Shown: piece after piece, positions 24,264 to 35,432 of the stretch | Layout: each line of letters starts with the position of its first letter | Position numbering within the stretch: the stretch's first letter is position 1 | Assembly: GCF_963966145.1 (NCBI RefSeq) | Contig: NC_091053.1 | Location: forward strand, 4,216,001 to 4,280,000 | Origin: Tenebrio molitor | Taxonomy: Eukaryota > Arthropoda > Insecta > Coleoptera > Tenebrionidae | Direction of reading: 5' to 3' | Length of the DNA stretch: 64,000 nucleotides | Notes under the pieces: generated by a model | What the model saw: only the letters and a program-made list of their open reading frames with translations | Databases searched by the model: none | Told to the model about the DNA's origin: nothing | Position numbers and translations under genes: made by a program

Positions 24264-25381
24264 ATGTTAGTAAAAGACGCCTCCCTTATTTGGGACAGCC
24301 TTAGGTCCGTAATTTGCGTATATAAGCCGGCAAATGTGACTTGCCAGCGCGTCCGTGAAACAATAATTACTGCAGTGTGTACAGGTTAGTTCCCAATTTC
24401 CTAGCGTCCTAATTTACAATTATCTCGATTTAGGTTTGAACGAGATGGAGTGTCGCCCCCCAATCGACTACGTCAGTATCGAGGGAGACCCCTCGAAGAA
24501 ATTATCTGTCACAGTGAAACCTAACCTCGCCGACCACCCTTCGGTCGTGGGGCCCCGTTACCAAAACCAAGATTATGCGTGCAGTTGGTCAAATTACTTA
24601 GGTTTCAACAGTAGCGGCGTACTTTGTAAGTCACTTGATAAAATCTTAACAAATCTTAGTTGTCGTGCTCAGTATTAGGATTGAGGAAAGGAACAAAAAC
24701 TGCCAAACTCATTAGGGAGAATCGTCCGACTAGGAGTTACAGAGTGAGTGGGCGCCTGGGCGAAGCCACCGAGAACGGTTTCAAAAACGAGAAAGTCGTG
24801 GAGCGGAGCACCTGGACCCACATAAGACCCCATCACTTGAACAATCTCCTATCAGTGATGCAAGCATCCCACCAGAAGGAAATGTTCAAGTATATTTTAA
24901 ATTGTTCTATTGAAAACACTTTTTTTGTCGTTTTGTTTGTAAGGTCGTGTGGTGTCGACATTCAGTCAGAGAGCGCGTACGAACTGGCGTCCCAAGGTCC
25001 GATTCGCCCCGCCAATTCCAAAGTTCCAGTTCTCTACGGCATCAAATGCGTCGCGTTTGAACCTCCGGACTTCACAATCGGTACCTACTGAAATTCTGCA
25101 ATTGCAGGAATCTGTAATACCACCGGTTTTTAGAGTTGCAGTGCGTGAACGAGTACGAGACTTACCTCAGATGCTTGATACACGAGATCGGAGTAAAATT
25201 ACACTCGACTGCGCACTGTACCGGCATCCAGTGCATCAGACACAGTTATTTTACTTTAGATAATGCTCTGTTGAGGAAACACTGGACTCTGCAACACATC
25301 GTTACGAATATGGAGGAGTGCATCAGGATTATGGACCAACATGAGAATATTCTCAAACAAAAAACTGCTCTTTTGCAATGA
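24264..25381 (+). CDS. TRUB2: TRUB2-type (mitochondrial) pseudouridine synthase, complete
   Basis: TruB-family enzymes convert uridine to pseudouridine; the TRUB2 branch acts on mitochondrial mRNA. Exons 24264-24384, 24434-24625, 24673-24889, 24944-25080 and 25134-25381 join in phase to 304 residues, close to the size of human TRUB2. All introns are 47-54 bp. The start ATG 24264 gives SVICVYKPANVTCQRVRETI, matching the VYKPxG opening of the family. Later landmarks are SSGVLLLGL, RSYRVSGRLGEATENGF, VMQASHQKEMFK, SESAYELASQGPIRP, VLYGIKCVAFEPPDFTIELQ, LIHEIGVKLHSTAHCTGIQC and FTLDNALLRKHWTL. Odd point: in the active-site loop, where TruB has Leu-Asp-x-x-(A/S)-(S/T)-G, this protein has Leu-Gly-Phe-Asn-Ser-Ser-Gly, so the nucleophile Asp is absent. 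No obvious long presequence is visible. Family call secure; activity doubtful. Confidence 0.92.
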
Positions 25382-25384
25382 TTT

Positions 25385-25490
25385 ACTTGTTTTTGTATTG
25401 TGCCGTGAATAAAGTTTGTTATAATATTTCTGGTTCCACTTGTTTTTGTATTGTGCCGTGAATAAAGTTTGTTATAGTATTTCTGGTTCC
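25385..25490 (+). promoter_or_regulatory. Tandemly duplicated poly(A) signal region of TRUB2
   Basis: A 53-bp segment just after the stop (ACTTGTTTTTGTATTGTGCC...) occurs twice in direct repeat, placing AATAAA at 25408-25413 and 25461-25466. The two copies differ at one or two bases, so the duplication is recent. Confidence 0.75.
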
Positions 25491-26415
25491 AATATTTTTT
25501 CTCGATCGTTATATTTTTTCCCATAAAAAAATCCAAATGTAAACTGTTTGATTCAAACTTGAAGGCTAATTACATAAATCCAGCCTGTAATCAAAATACA
25601 CGGAAATATTTCAACACCTATGTACTGAATACCTACTCCAGCGTCAGTGGTAAAATATGCGTTTTTTGAAAAAAGTAAAAATAGGTCAACAAATGGCATG
25701 GCAATAGACACTAAATTGTGAACGCGCCACTCTCTTGGTTTCATAGTAGGAATAAAAAAAGCAATAGTAAAGAAAAAGCGAACTCTCGCTTTTTACACGC
25801 TTCATACACTCGTGTATGACAAAAAAGGATGATCTTCTTATCGGATCAGTTATTAGTTGCAGCTCTACAAACGGTGCAGCGTAGCAATATATTAACAACT
25901 GTGTATTTGTTGTTAATTCGTTTAAAATGCGAATTTTACAAACGTGGAATTAACGAATATTGTGCAGCGGGTGGCAACGCGGTCCAAGAGCAAATACTGT
26001 ACCGGGAACAGTTTCCAGAAAGGGTTGTCCCTAATTCAAAAACATTTACTTCCACGGTGCAACGGTTGAGATGTCACATGGGGGTATTTTTTTATTAAAA
26101 CAGCTGGTCTATGGCCAGCAGATAAATTAGATAGAAGAATCTCTGGAAGAACTAACTGGACAAGTCGTGGCAGCTAGTGCCAAAATTCAGGAAGATCGTG
26201 TTATTGTTATTGTTATTGTTATTTATAAGATAAAGGACAAGGATCTAAAGAAAACCTTTTTTAATTCTTAATTAAATACTTGGATAATTGACTGAAGTTG
26301 CAATTATTTGAGGAAGATATATGTTCCTGTTGGAAAATTATTACTTGATTAAAAACCAACTTCATCTTGGCCATTTTTATTACAAAGTTTTTACATATTT
26401 TTAATTATTAAGGTT

Positions 26416-26488
26416 TCCGAAGTGGGCTCGAGGCCGGGGACGGGTTTGGGCTCGGGGACGGGTTTGAGCTCGAAGTGGAGTTTGAGCT
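26416..26488. repeat. Short GC-rich tandem repeat
   Basis: About three units of 20-21 bp built on GGCTCGGGGACGGGTTTGG, GC-rich against an AT-rich background. No function suggested. Confidence 0.55.
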
Positions 26489-28286
26489 GTCACTACTGGA
26501 CTTGCAAGAAGAAAACAATTACAAAAAAATCTTGAAAGGACCCATTCTTGGTTTGAAATAATCACACAATTAGGTAACGATATTTTCTGTTCCATCGTAT
26601 CAAAATTGATTAAACGATACAGGGAGCCGCTAAGTTTTAGGCCAATACTACAAAATGCACTAGAATAAGTACATTAATTAGAGCATAATTTCAAGGGGAA
26701 AATGTTGCCGGTAGTGTAATGTGGGTTGCATGCATGTTAGGCTTCTACTCTTACGTGAATAATCCTGTCTTACCTACATGGAGTTATTTTTTTCGGAATT
26801 TTTCTACCAATCAATTAATAATAATTAATTAATTTGTAATGAAATAAAAACGGAAAATCATGTTTTTCGGATTTTTTTGCAATGGAACCTTTTTTCGAGG
26901 TAAGTAAACATTCATTAGATAGATAATTAAAATATGGAGGTCAGTGACATTTTCTTTTTTTGTTTACTATGGTAGTTTTTTTGATATTGACAAAATAAAT
27001 ACAAAAATAGGCAACCAAACATACTTAAAACCATCCGCCCTTCGCTGCATGATTTAGAACAAGTGGGAACGACTTATGCAGATTATTATAACGTACTTTT
27101 TGTAATTTGCCTCCATTTTGATTCTCTAATAGATATATTAACGAACGCGACGTCATCATCTGCGATGTCATTATAGCCATTAATTTCCCGAACAATTTAC
27201 GAAAATTTTTAGTTTGGCAAAGCTTGATGGGGTATCTTGTCCTGCATGTCAGTTTAAATTAGAAAATGTGTCAAGAACAGGAAGTGTCCACTACTATTTT
27301 TAGCAATTTCACGTACTTCAAGGGGCGTACCATTGGTGGACATTAAAAGCTGGGACAAGATGACAATTGTATAAAGTCAAAAATTACAAAATTTGTGTCG
27401 GTTAAATTTGTTTTTTTACGAAAAGGTTATAAAAATTATGACGGGGTGAATGACGTTTATTTATCAAACTATCAAGTTAAAGTTCAGTTTGTTTCATATT
27501 GAATGATATTATTTGTTTTCCCAATTAAATAGTTGGTAATTATGGGTTTTTTGATGGTCAAAACAGGTAGGTAACAAAAAAACATTGAAACTCCACGGGG
27601 TAAGAATTGATTGCAAAGATGTGATGTCAATGTGACAGTAGTTAATCTGAGTTAATCTGACAATTTGTGACAAAGCGAAAGTTTGACACATAATGAAACA
27701 TTTTTGGATGTTGCAGCTTTTAATGTCCACCGATGGTACATGCAAGATTATCTTGATTGTCTTCCATATTCGTGTTTTGTGACAGAATTTGGATAAAACA
27801 CAAGGCGACTAGGTCAAATTTTTACTTTTAAAATTAAGACATTACCAACCGCCAAAAAAATTCCTAAATCGACTAAACTAAACAGTTTTGTTTGTTTAAA
27901 AACGGCTTAAAAGGGGCAAATTACAAAAAATAGTATAAAAAACACGTTTCATAAGACCTTGAAGCACTCATGCTTTAAAATAACTCGTGGCTACACCATT
28001 CGTTTTTTAAACTTGAATTCGTGCTTCAAGACTGATCTTATGAAACTTGTTTTTCTAATACTAACAGTTTTTGCTGTTTTTCATTCGAGTATTTTAATCG
28101 AGTATCTTTTTTTTCGTGTTTCGTTATCAATGGATGTGTAAACACATGAACGGGTATGAATTTTAAGGCTACGGTATCTTGATTTTTACCTACGATTTTT
28201 ACACACAATCTGTCACTTTACCGCACGGAGTGTATAAACTAACACGAAAATTTTAAGCTTTCTGGGATCTCCAAAAAAATTGTTAG

Positions 28287-28469
28287 CTGCTTTCTACCCC
28301 CGAAGCAATAATTGTCACTTATTTTTTAGAAAATTCCTAAATCATAGAAATGTACAAAACACAGAAACGTTTTTCAGGTTCTTGTTGTAAAATACAATTC
28401 TTGCATCTCACGACTAGTTAATCAACAGTGGTAAGAATATAAGAAGCGGTTAGGATGGATCTAGTGGGT
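28287..28469. repeat. Dispersed repeat, copy 1 (copy 2 at 38144-38321)
   Basis: About 180 bp is shared with 38144-38321: CCCCGAAGCAATAATTGTCA, ACAATTCTTGCATCTCAC, AGAAGCGGTTAGG, GTGGGT. It has no coding potential and the ends are undefined; probably an old transposon piece. Confidence 0.55.
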
Positions 28470-29344
28470 GATCTCCGCTTCCAAGAGTTCCCGTCGTTAA
28501 GTGTAAGGATAAGGCATTTGGAAGTGTCCTGTGCCTGCTAGTGTAATTGATTAATCAGCTGATTGTATCAGTGGTCGTAGGTTTTAAGATCCAGTGGTTC
28601 GTGTGTTTTAAGATCCAGCGTTTCTTGGGAAGTGCGGAGATCATCCACAATTTTTAATTTTCTTGAATGTGGTTTTAAATATTTAAACATTTTTATTAAA
28701 AATGTCTCTATATTTTACAAAACAGTTCCGTGAAATGAAGCAAGTCGTGAGTGTTGATTTATATTTTGCTTTGGACTACATCTGCTTGCAAGTGTGAAGA
28801 ATTTGTAAACAAGGCTTTGACCGTCAAGCTCGCACTTTTTGCTCCCTTGTTATCTACGTAGAAAAACTCGCCCTGATAACGCGGTTTCTGTGAAATGGGA
28901 ATTTGTTTCTATTTCATTGTGGACAAGCCGTTACCCTCATTTAAGGGCAGTGGTATTCATTTGTAGCCACTGTACGGTTCACATCCCTTTCGAGTTCGAG
29001 GGGGTGCCAAAACAACAGGGCTCGAGGAACCCCTGGCAGTCCTGGCACCCCGTCTAACCCCATTTACTTATCACCCCAACAAACTGCTGAGAACCTGTAC
29101 AACTATAAGTCACAAATTCATTTACATCTTTCTTCTGTCATTCTCACCACAATCGAAATGGTATTTATATTCAGGGATATCTATCGGTGTTCATTTAAAT
29201 GTATCCTCAAAGTTGGCGTTGAAAAGTGGATTGTGAACGCACCACTCGTCCGTCTGCAAAGTAAAAACATAAACAACGTAAAAAGTGAGGTTAGATTTAA
29301 AGAGCTGATCTGTGATCTGTAATCACTTTATTTTATCGTTTTAT

Positions 29345-29705
29345 TTATTAGATCGTGTGGTATCGACATTCAGTCCTCTACGGCATCAAATGCACCGCGT
29401 TTGAGCCTCTGGACTTCACAATCGGTACTAAAATTCTGTCATTGTAGGAATCTGTAATACCGCTGGTTTTAGAGTACAGTAAGTGAACGAGTACGAGACT
29501 CACCTCGAAAGCTTGAAAGATCGGAGTGTCGGACACAGTTATTTTACGTTAGACAATGCTCTGTTGAGGAAACTCTGGACTCTGCAAGACATCGTTACAA
29601 ACATGGAGGATTGCATCAAGATTGTGGACCAACTGCTCTTTTGCAATAATTTAATGTTTTTGTATTGTGCCGTGAATAAAATTTGTTACAATTCTTCTGG
29701 TTCGA
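29345..29705 (+). pseudogene. Truncated, unprocessed TRUB2 duplicate
   Basis: Begins at the equivalent of TRUB2 exon 4 (GATCGTGTGGTATCGACATT), skips about 65 bp, then keeps TCTACGGCATCAAATGC and the exon 4/5 intron (GGAATCTGTAATACC). It has lost most of the HEIG to CTGIQC region and retains GTTATTTTACGTTAGACAATG, the final exon and the 3' UTR with AATAAA. Because the intron is present, it arose by DNA duplication, not by retrotransposition. Deletions and stops make it non-functional. Confidence 0.85.
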
Positions 29706-29883
29706 TGATTTCTCTACTGTTGATTTTTTGAACATCTCGTTCGCGACGTTGTCCTGGAAAAAATCCAAATGTAAACCTCGGGGCTATCTTTTGCTAGGCT
29801 TTGTTAAAGAGTTCAATGAGTAAAGTATTGACAGAAAACTAATATAAACTACTTTGTTGAAAAAAGGAATTAATTAAAACATA

Positions 29884-30350
29884 TAGGGTATTTCACGAGT
29901 GATAATGAGCCCAGCGGAATTGAAAATGCAACCCACAATACATTTCCAAAGTTAACATGGCTATTTCAAACATCGTTTTGTTTTAAAATGAAATTATGCA
30001 TCCATGATAGCTTTGCTTGCAATAATTTTATTTGTCACAACTGACATTTACGAAAAAGTTAAAATACGACGATTAAAATGAAAGATGAGAAAACAAACAT
30101 GATCTTGATTTATGACGAATGTGATGAAAATGCTTCTGCCGTTGCGCGTTTATGCAGACAATAAACATTTTCCCAAAAACTCTTCGCTTTTTTACAATTT
30201 CATTTAACCAAGCGAATGACGTTTATGTCAAAATTTACGAAACTACATAGCTAACTATGTTTTATGTTTTTTATACCAAAAAACAAATATCCACGTTAGC
30301 CAATGTATTGTGGGTTGCATTTTCAATTCCTTCGTGAAATACCCTGTATA
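29884..30350. mobile_element. MITE, same family as the outer element at 20760-21230
   Basis: Arms TAGGGTATTTCACGAGTGAT, then AAAATGCAACCCACAATAC, mirrored by GTATTGTGGGTTGCATTTTC, then CGTGAAATACCCTGTA. Length about 467 bp, no protein. Confidence 0.7.
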
Positions 30351-31068
30351 CATCAAAAATGAGACAGAAAATTTTGTAAAAAGGAAAAAAAGAATGGTAG
30401 TTACGCTTCTTGGTAGAATATGTTAAGATCTTCAAGAAATCACGTGCATTTTTTATTTTAAACATCTTAGAAACAGAACCTAAAGAACAAGGATGACGAA
30501 GAAACTATGGTGAAATGTAAACCTGGAAGTTGACGAATATTAAAGCGCAAAAAGAATAATTGAAGATGATTGATTCGAGTTCTGGTTGATAAAGTTGAGT
30601 CGGTAAATTCTGCAACACTCCTGTAGCGTTCCTACACTTATCTCTGAGAGAAATCGTCAGATGGAGTCTCTCGTCTTGACTAAACAAATTTGCAGTGCCT
30701 GAATGGAACGCCACAGGTGTTTCTTGATCATGCGGGCTTTAAATTTGAGCTCAATTTATAATCGTTACAAATAGAAGTACCTAATTTTTTATGTGGTTAG
30801 CGCCCAAATGAAAGAATTTCTGTACGAAAATTTGTCTGCGTCGAAGCAACAAAATTTCACTTCGGTAATTCATTGGTTAAAATTATTTACACGGTTTATT
30901 TGTTATTCTCTCAACAATTTCAAGTCAATGCAATTTTACTTATTAACACTGCCAAAGATTTTACAAGAGAATAAACAATAGTTATTTTTATATTAAGTGC
31001 GTGAAGAGAGTGTTTTCTGTGCATGAAAAGGTCTTTTAAGCCGAGAGGCAGGTCGAGGCAGTAATAGT

Positions 31069-31212
31069 TATTTACGAACCAAGTGCGGGAAGACGATGTT
31101 CCCGCATGAGCGCATTTTTTAAAGCACGAGCGACGAAGGAGCGAGTGCCTTTAATTAATGCGCCAATGAACGAAAGATGTCGTCACGCAAGTGGTTCGTA
31201 CAATATTTTTTG
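31069..31212. repeat. Imperfect inverted repeat
   Basis: TTACGAACCAAGTGCGGGAA on the left is partly mirrored by ACGCAAGTGGTTCGTAC on the right. Probably a small degraded foldback element. Confidence 0.35.
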
Positions 31213-31705
31213 TACGAAAATTAAATTAATTTTTTTTTGTTTTAATATATTAAACATAAACGAACATAAAACCAAGTAGGCAGTGATCTTTGGTTATTGG
31301 AAACAATTGCTTCACTTGATATTTCAATTTTTGCAATAATTTGTGAATTTTGTAGGAACAATTTTCAACGATTATAAATCTTTCCGTAATTTTTTAATGG
31401 AGGAAAACCCAGGGAAGTTGTATTTTATGAACTAAATTTTATTATTATTAAGACAGATTTTTTTTTGAATGCCTCAAAGGGCCAATGTTTTTTGCAATTT
31501 TTACATTCGAGTCGACCGGGAAGCACTCGTTTCGGAGCGAGCGTTGGATGTTGGAAGCGTTGCTTTCAAGGCTATGAGTACAAAAAAGCCTTTGAATGCA
31601 CAAAAAACATCTTCACGCATGAAATAAGTATAAATAATATTTTTTCTATAAGTGCTTTCAAAACTTAATTTTAAAATTCAAATTTTTGGAGGAAATCTGA
31701 CGTAC

Positions 31706-32203
31706 TACAGGGTTATTCACGAGAAGAGTATTTCTGAACTTCTTTTTCCCGCAACCCATTATACACATTGCAACAATATCTTGATTTCAAATTTTGAAAA
31801 TAATTATAACTGAATCCACGATGGCCCTTAGTACTGTCTCTTTGACGTTAAAGCAAAAAATCTTTGTGAATTCGAAAATTTGTTTTTACAATAACGACGA
31901 AAAGACCAACATGCCCCCATTTATGGAGTGTGGAAAGAATTCTGTCGCCGCTGCGGATGTTATGAAGCCGATGGTCGACACTTCGAACGCCTTTTACATT
32001 AACTTAATTTGTTTATTTATTTGTTGAATTTTGATTAAATACAGGTTATCTGTCAATCTGACATTTCTGGCAAATCTATCCAACTTACTTTGATTTCTAA
32101 TTTAAAAGAAATAACACATTTGATTTAGTAGTTACTGCCATTGGTATTGTTGGTTGCGGCAAAATAAAAATTCAGAAGTACCCCTCTCGTGAATAACCCT
32201 GTA
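31706..32203. mobile_element. MITE (TACAGGGTTATTCACGAG ends)
   Basis: TACAGGGTTATTCACGAGAA is mirrored by CTCTCGTGAATAACCCTGTA, with TTCTGAA/TTCAGAA continuing the arms inward. About 498 bp, no coding capacity. Confidence 0.7.
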
Positions 32204-35200
32204 TTACGATCATAAAATTTTGGACATCAAACTTCTGTCACATTAAAAAAAATACTCTAAATCATGCTTTATTGAAACTGTCACATGAAAGATGAATTTG
32301 TTGTCAATTTGACACCGGTTTAAAATATAATTTTTTTAATATGCGAATACATTTGGGTATTTGTTTTATATTTTTTATTAATTAAAACCTCGTTCTATTC
32401 CATTTGTCTGATTTTTACAACTTTTTGAATATTTTCTCGGTAAACCTGACATTCACATTTTCAAAATTGACACAATCAAAATTGAGGTTATTAATACATA
32501 AGAGTCGTTTTAGAATGTATGACAGCACGATGACATTAGTGTCCAAAATTTTTTGATCGCAATAGTACCTATATCAACCACTGACCATGTTGCTAGGTAA
32601 CTAATAAAAAACAGTGCGTGAAGTTAAAAACAGAAATAGTCATGTGCGTGAAATCGCATTTCACATACTGTTATGTATTGTTTCTATAGTTACTACAGTA
32701 CTTTAACAATGTAAAAAAATACACCTAAGAAAATGACCCATTTCACACATGGATAACTATGCATGAATCTCAATTTTTTGAATGAATTATAGAAAAACAT
32801 CTTTTGTCCACTTTCAAGAATAATGTTGTACAAACTCATGGAGTATCCATTATGTTTTCTCCATATTTGATTTCCATTCAAAATATTCATTGAATTGTCA
32901 TTTTTGTTCTATTGTACCGTGAGATAATTTTAATTTATAATTAAAGTAGGCTGAATTTTAAATTAGATTGGCAGCACTGTTGTTGACAACTTGATCTGAA
33001 TTGTCAATGTGACGTTTCAAAATTCAATACAAAATATGAAACGGTGAGTTAACAGTTGTATCCAAGCCGGGGGAGAACACTTTGACCATTTTCTATGATT
33101 GTAAATAAAACTGTATTATTATCTAGTGCTTCATTTCTTTTAATATAAAAACGATTGAACTTGAGAACCCTAAATGACCCTAAACGCCAAAATTTTTACA
33201 TAACCTCAAATTTACACAGCGACTCAATTGGCAGGATCCGTTCCTAATTGTAGAGAAAAAAAAACCACGCGTACTTTAATTATAAATTGGAATTTTTGAC
33301 ATGGATGTATGTCATGTGGCATTTTGATTTAGATTTTTATTGTGCGTGACAGAACTTCTGTCACAAAAATTTTGAATGTCAGTCATAGTGACAACAAACC
33401 TTAGGCTACACAAGTTTTTTCGAATTGACACTAAAATAACTGACGAAATTCCGTGGGCGTAACTGTAGGTACATCCCATGAGACTTTTTGCAATGTTTTT
33501 ACCCGTTACTCATGACAGTCAATGCATATGGTAATTGTTTGTTACGGACCTGAAATCGGGATATAAATGGCCGACTTACGAAGCAGATAGTAGAAAAAAT
33601 TAACTAAATCCGTAATATTTAACGATAATATGTAAAATAAATTTGCATTGTTACAAATTTTCAGCAATAAAGGTCTTGTAATATCTAATAATAGGTACTC
33701 TTTCCTTTGTCTATAGTAATGTTTAAAAGAGATTTCTTACTGGAATAATTTCAACTGACATGACAGATAAATCAGATTTAAACGTCAACAACTTTTGCAA
33801 TTGCAATTATGAAGCAATCTGGATTTTGCCGGCGGTATTTTTAAGACAAAACTCTAAAACCATACACCAGAAATTGAAACTCTAGCTAACGGGTGTTCAA
33901 ATAAAAAATTTACCAAGTTGGCTATGACATTTTGATGAAAGAAGAAGGGATGACGGCTGCTTTGACAGATGTCACTTCGATTTTGCTATAGTGTAGTTTT
34001 TTTTTGTGTTGAGTTTCGTTTTCTGTGGAGTTGAACTTTAATTAAATTTAATTAATGTCTTGGTGTATATTTAATGCTTTCAACATAAGGAATACATCTA
34101 ACCTAAAATTCTACAGATTGTAGATCGCTGCGACTTTCGTCAAATTAAGAGGTTTTGCATTCAATGTTACTAAACATGTAGCCAAGAACATGTCCTGCTC
34201 TAATTATAAACCTTTTTGATAATCTGTCACTCACATTACACACAAAATAAATTTAGTATATAGTATAATTCAGAATAAGTGGCATCGCAGTAGGTGTTGA
34301 TTCTCTAAAGCGAGCTTTATGTTATGTCAAAAAATTTTGTAAACATGTGAAACCGTCATTACTTTATTCTGAGGTTATGCGTTATAATACATAATTTTGA
34401 CATGGTTTTCGCCCACAGCAGAGATACCCCCAGAAAAATAATACACTTTTCATAAATGAAAGAAGGAAATTCCAAATATTATAAGAAGAAAATAAACACA
34501 AAACGATTCCATTGATAATATCAAGGCCAAATTAAAAGCTTACTGGCTTATGGAGACTCGTTCCTTACGTCACTCGTCCCACAACTGCCAGCGCGCCCGT
34601 AAAGATTAATTACTAAGCGCGTCACATAAATAACTATTATTGCTTAAAATAGATAATACAACTCTGACAAACTAACGACAACAGGTTTCAAAGGCAGCAA
34701 CATTTTTTTTAAACAAACCTGTTTTTTTAAATTTAATGAAAAATATGATATCCATAAGCCACATTACAGTCCAGCGCTTGTACCTTTTATTCTATAAAAT
34801 GACTGCTCTGGTAAGACCCAGACAAATCATATCTATCTGAGTGAGACTCTCCTTTTGATTTGCTCAGTCCTTGGAGCATGTGAAGGATCGAATTACATAA
34901 GGAAAATCGGAGATCATCCTTTTAATTTCCAAACTGGCAGGATTCGGCGTCTCCAGGACTAATAAATTCAACGGAATAACATCCAAAATTGAAACCATAC
35001 CAGCTAAGACCGAGTGCATTAATTGTCACACCTTCATCGAATAATTTAAATGAAGCTTCGCGACGATTATATTGTTTGCGCAAAAACAATCGTAACAAAA
35101 CAGATCAATTTCTAAACAAGCCATTTAGGAAAATCGTCAACACAAGAATTCATATCGGACGATATCGACTCCTCTTTTGGCGAAGACCTGAAGCTCCATC

Positions 35201-35432
35201 AACAGTGTCATCCAAATGCAAGTCGTGTGCAGCACGCCTCGTAAAACAGCACCAGCGCGAACCGAATCCTTTAATCCCCCGTTATCCTGTTGATCTGAAA
35301 GATACGCCTGATTGTTTTTGTTTGCTATTGGCCGTGTCAGAGGCGGGGTACCCATCATTGTTAGTTACAGATTCGCCATCGCCGCTAATTGTTCGCTTCG
35401 TCGGCTCATTTTTCGGTGGATATCGACGCGAC

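Larger units (their letters stand above)
25493..35432. other. Intergenic region, TRUB2 to PC1/3
   Basis: About 10 kb with no intact gene recognised. It contains a TRUB2 pseudogene copy, MITEs (29884-30350, 31706-32203), a half-copy of a small foldback element near 29193-29330 and minor simple repeats. 25500-28280 and 32210-34980 show nothing I can assign, apart from a degraded MITE end near 26725-26780. Confidence 0.5.

Noticed and set aside
28839..29057. 72-codon open frame next to a dispersed repeat
   Set aside because: No recognisable domain and no convincing splice or start context.
34590..34625. Sequence resembling TRUB2 exon 1 (TGCCAGCGCGCCCGTAAA)
   Set aside because: Only about 20 bases match, with no flanking similarity; too short to call a duplicate.
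34989..35432. Upstream in-frame extension of PC1/3 exon 1
   Set aside because: Starting there would place the clear signal peptide at residue 149; ATG 35433 gives a standard secretory start.
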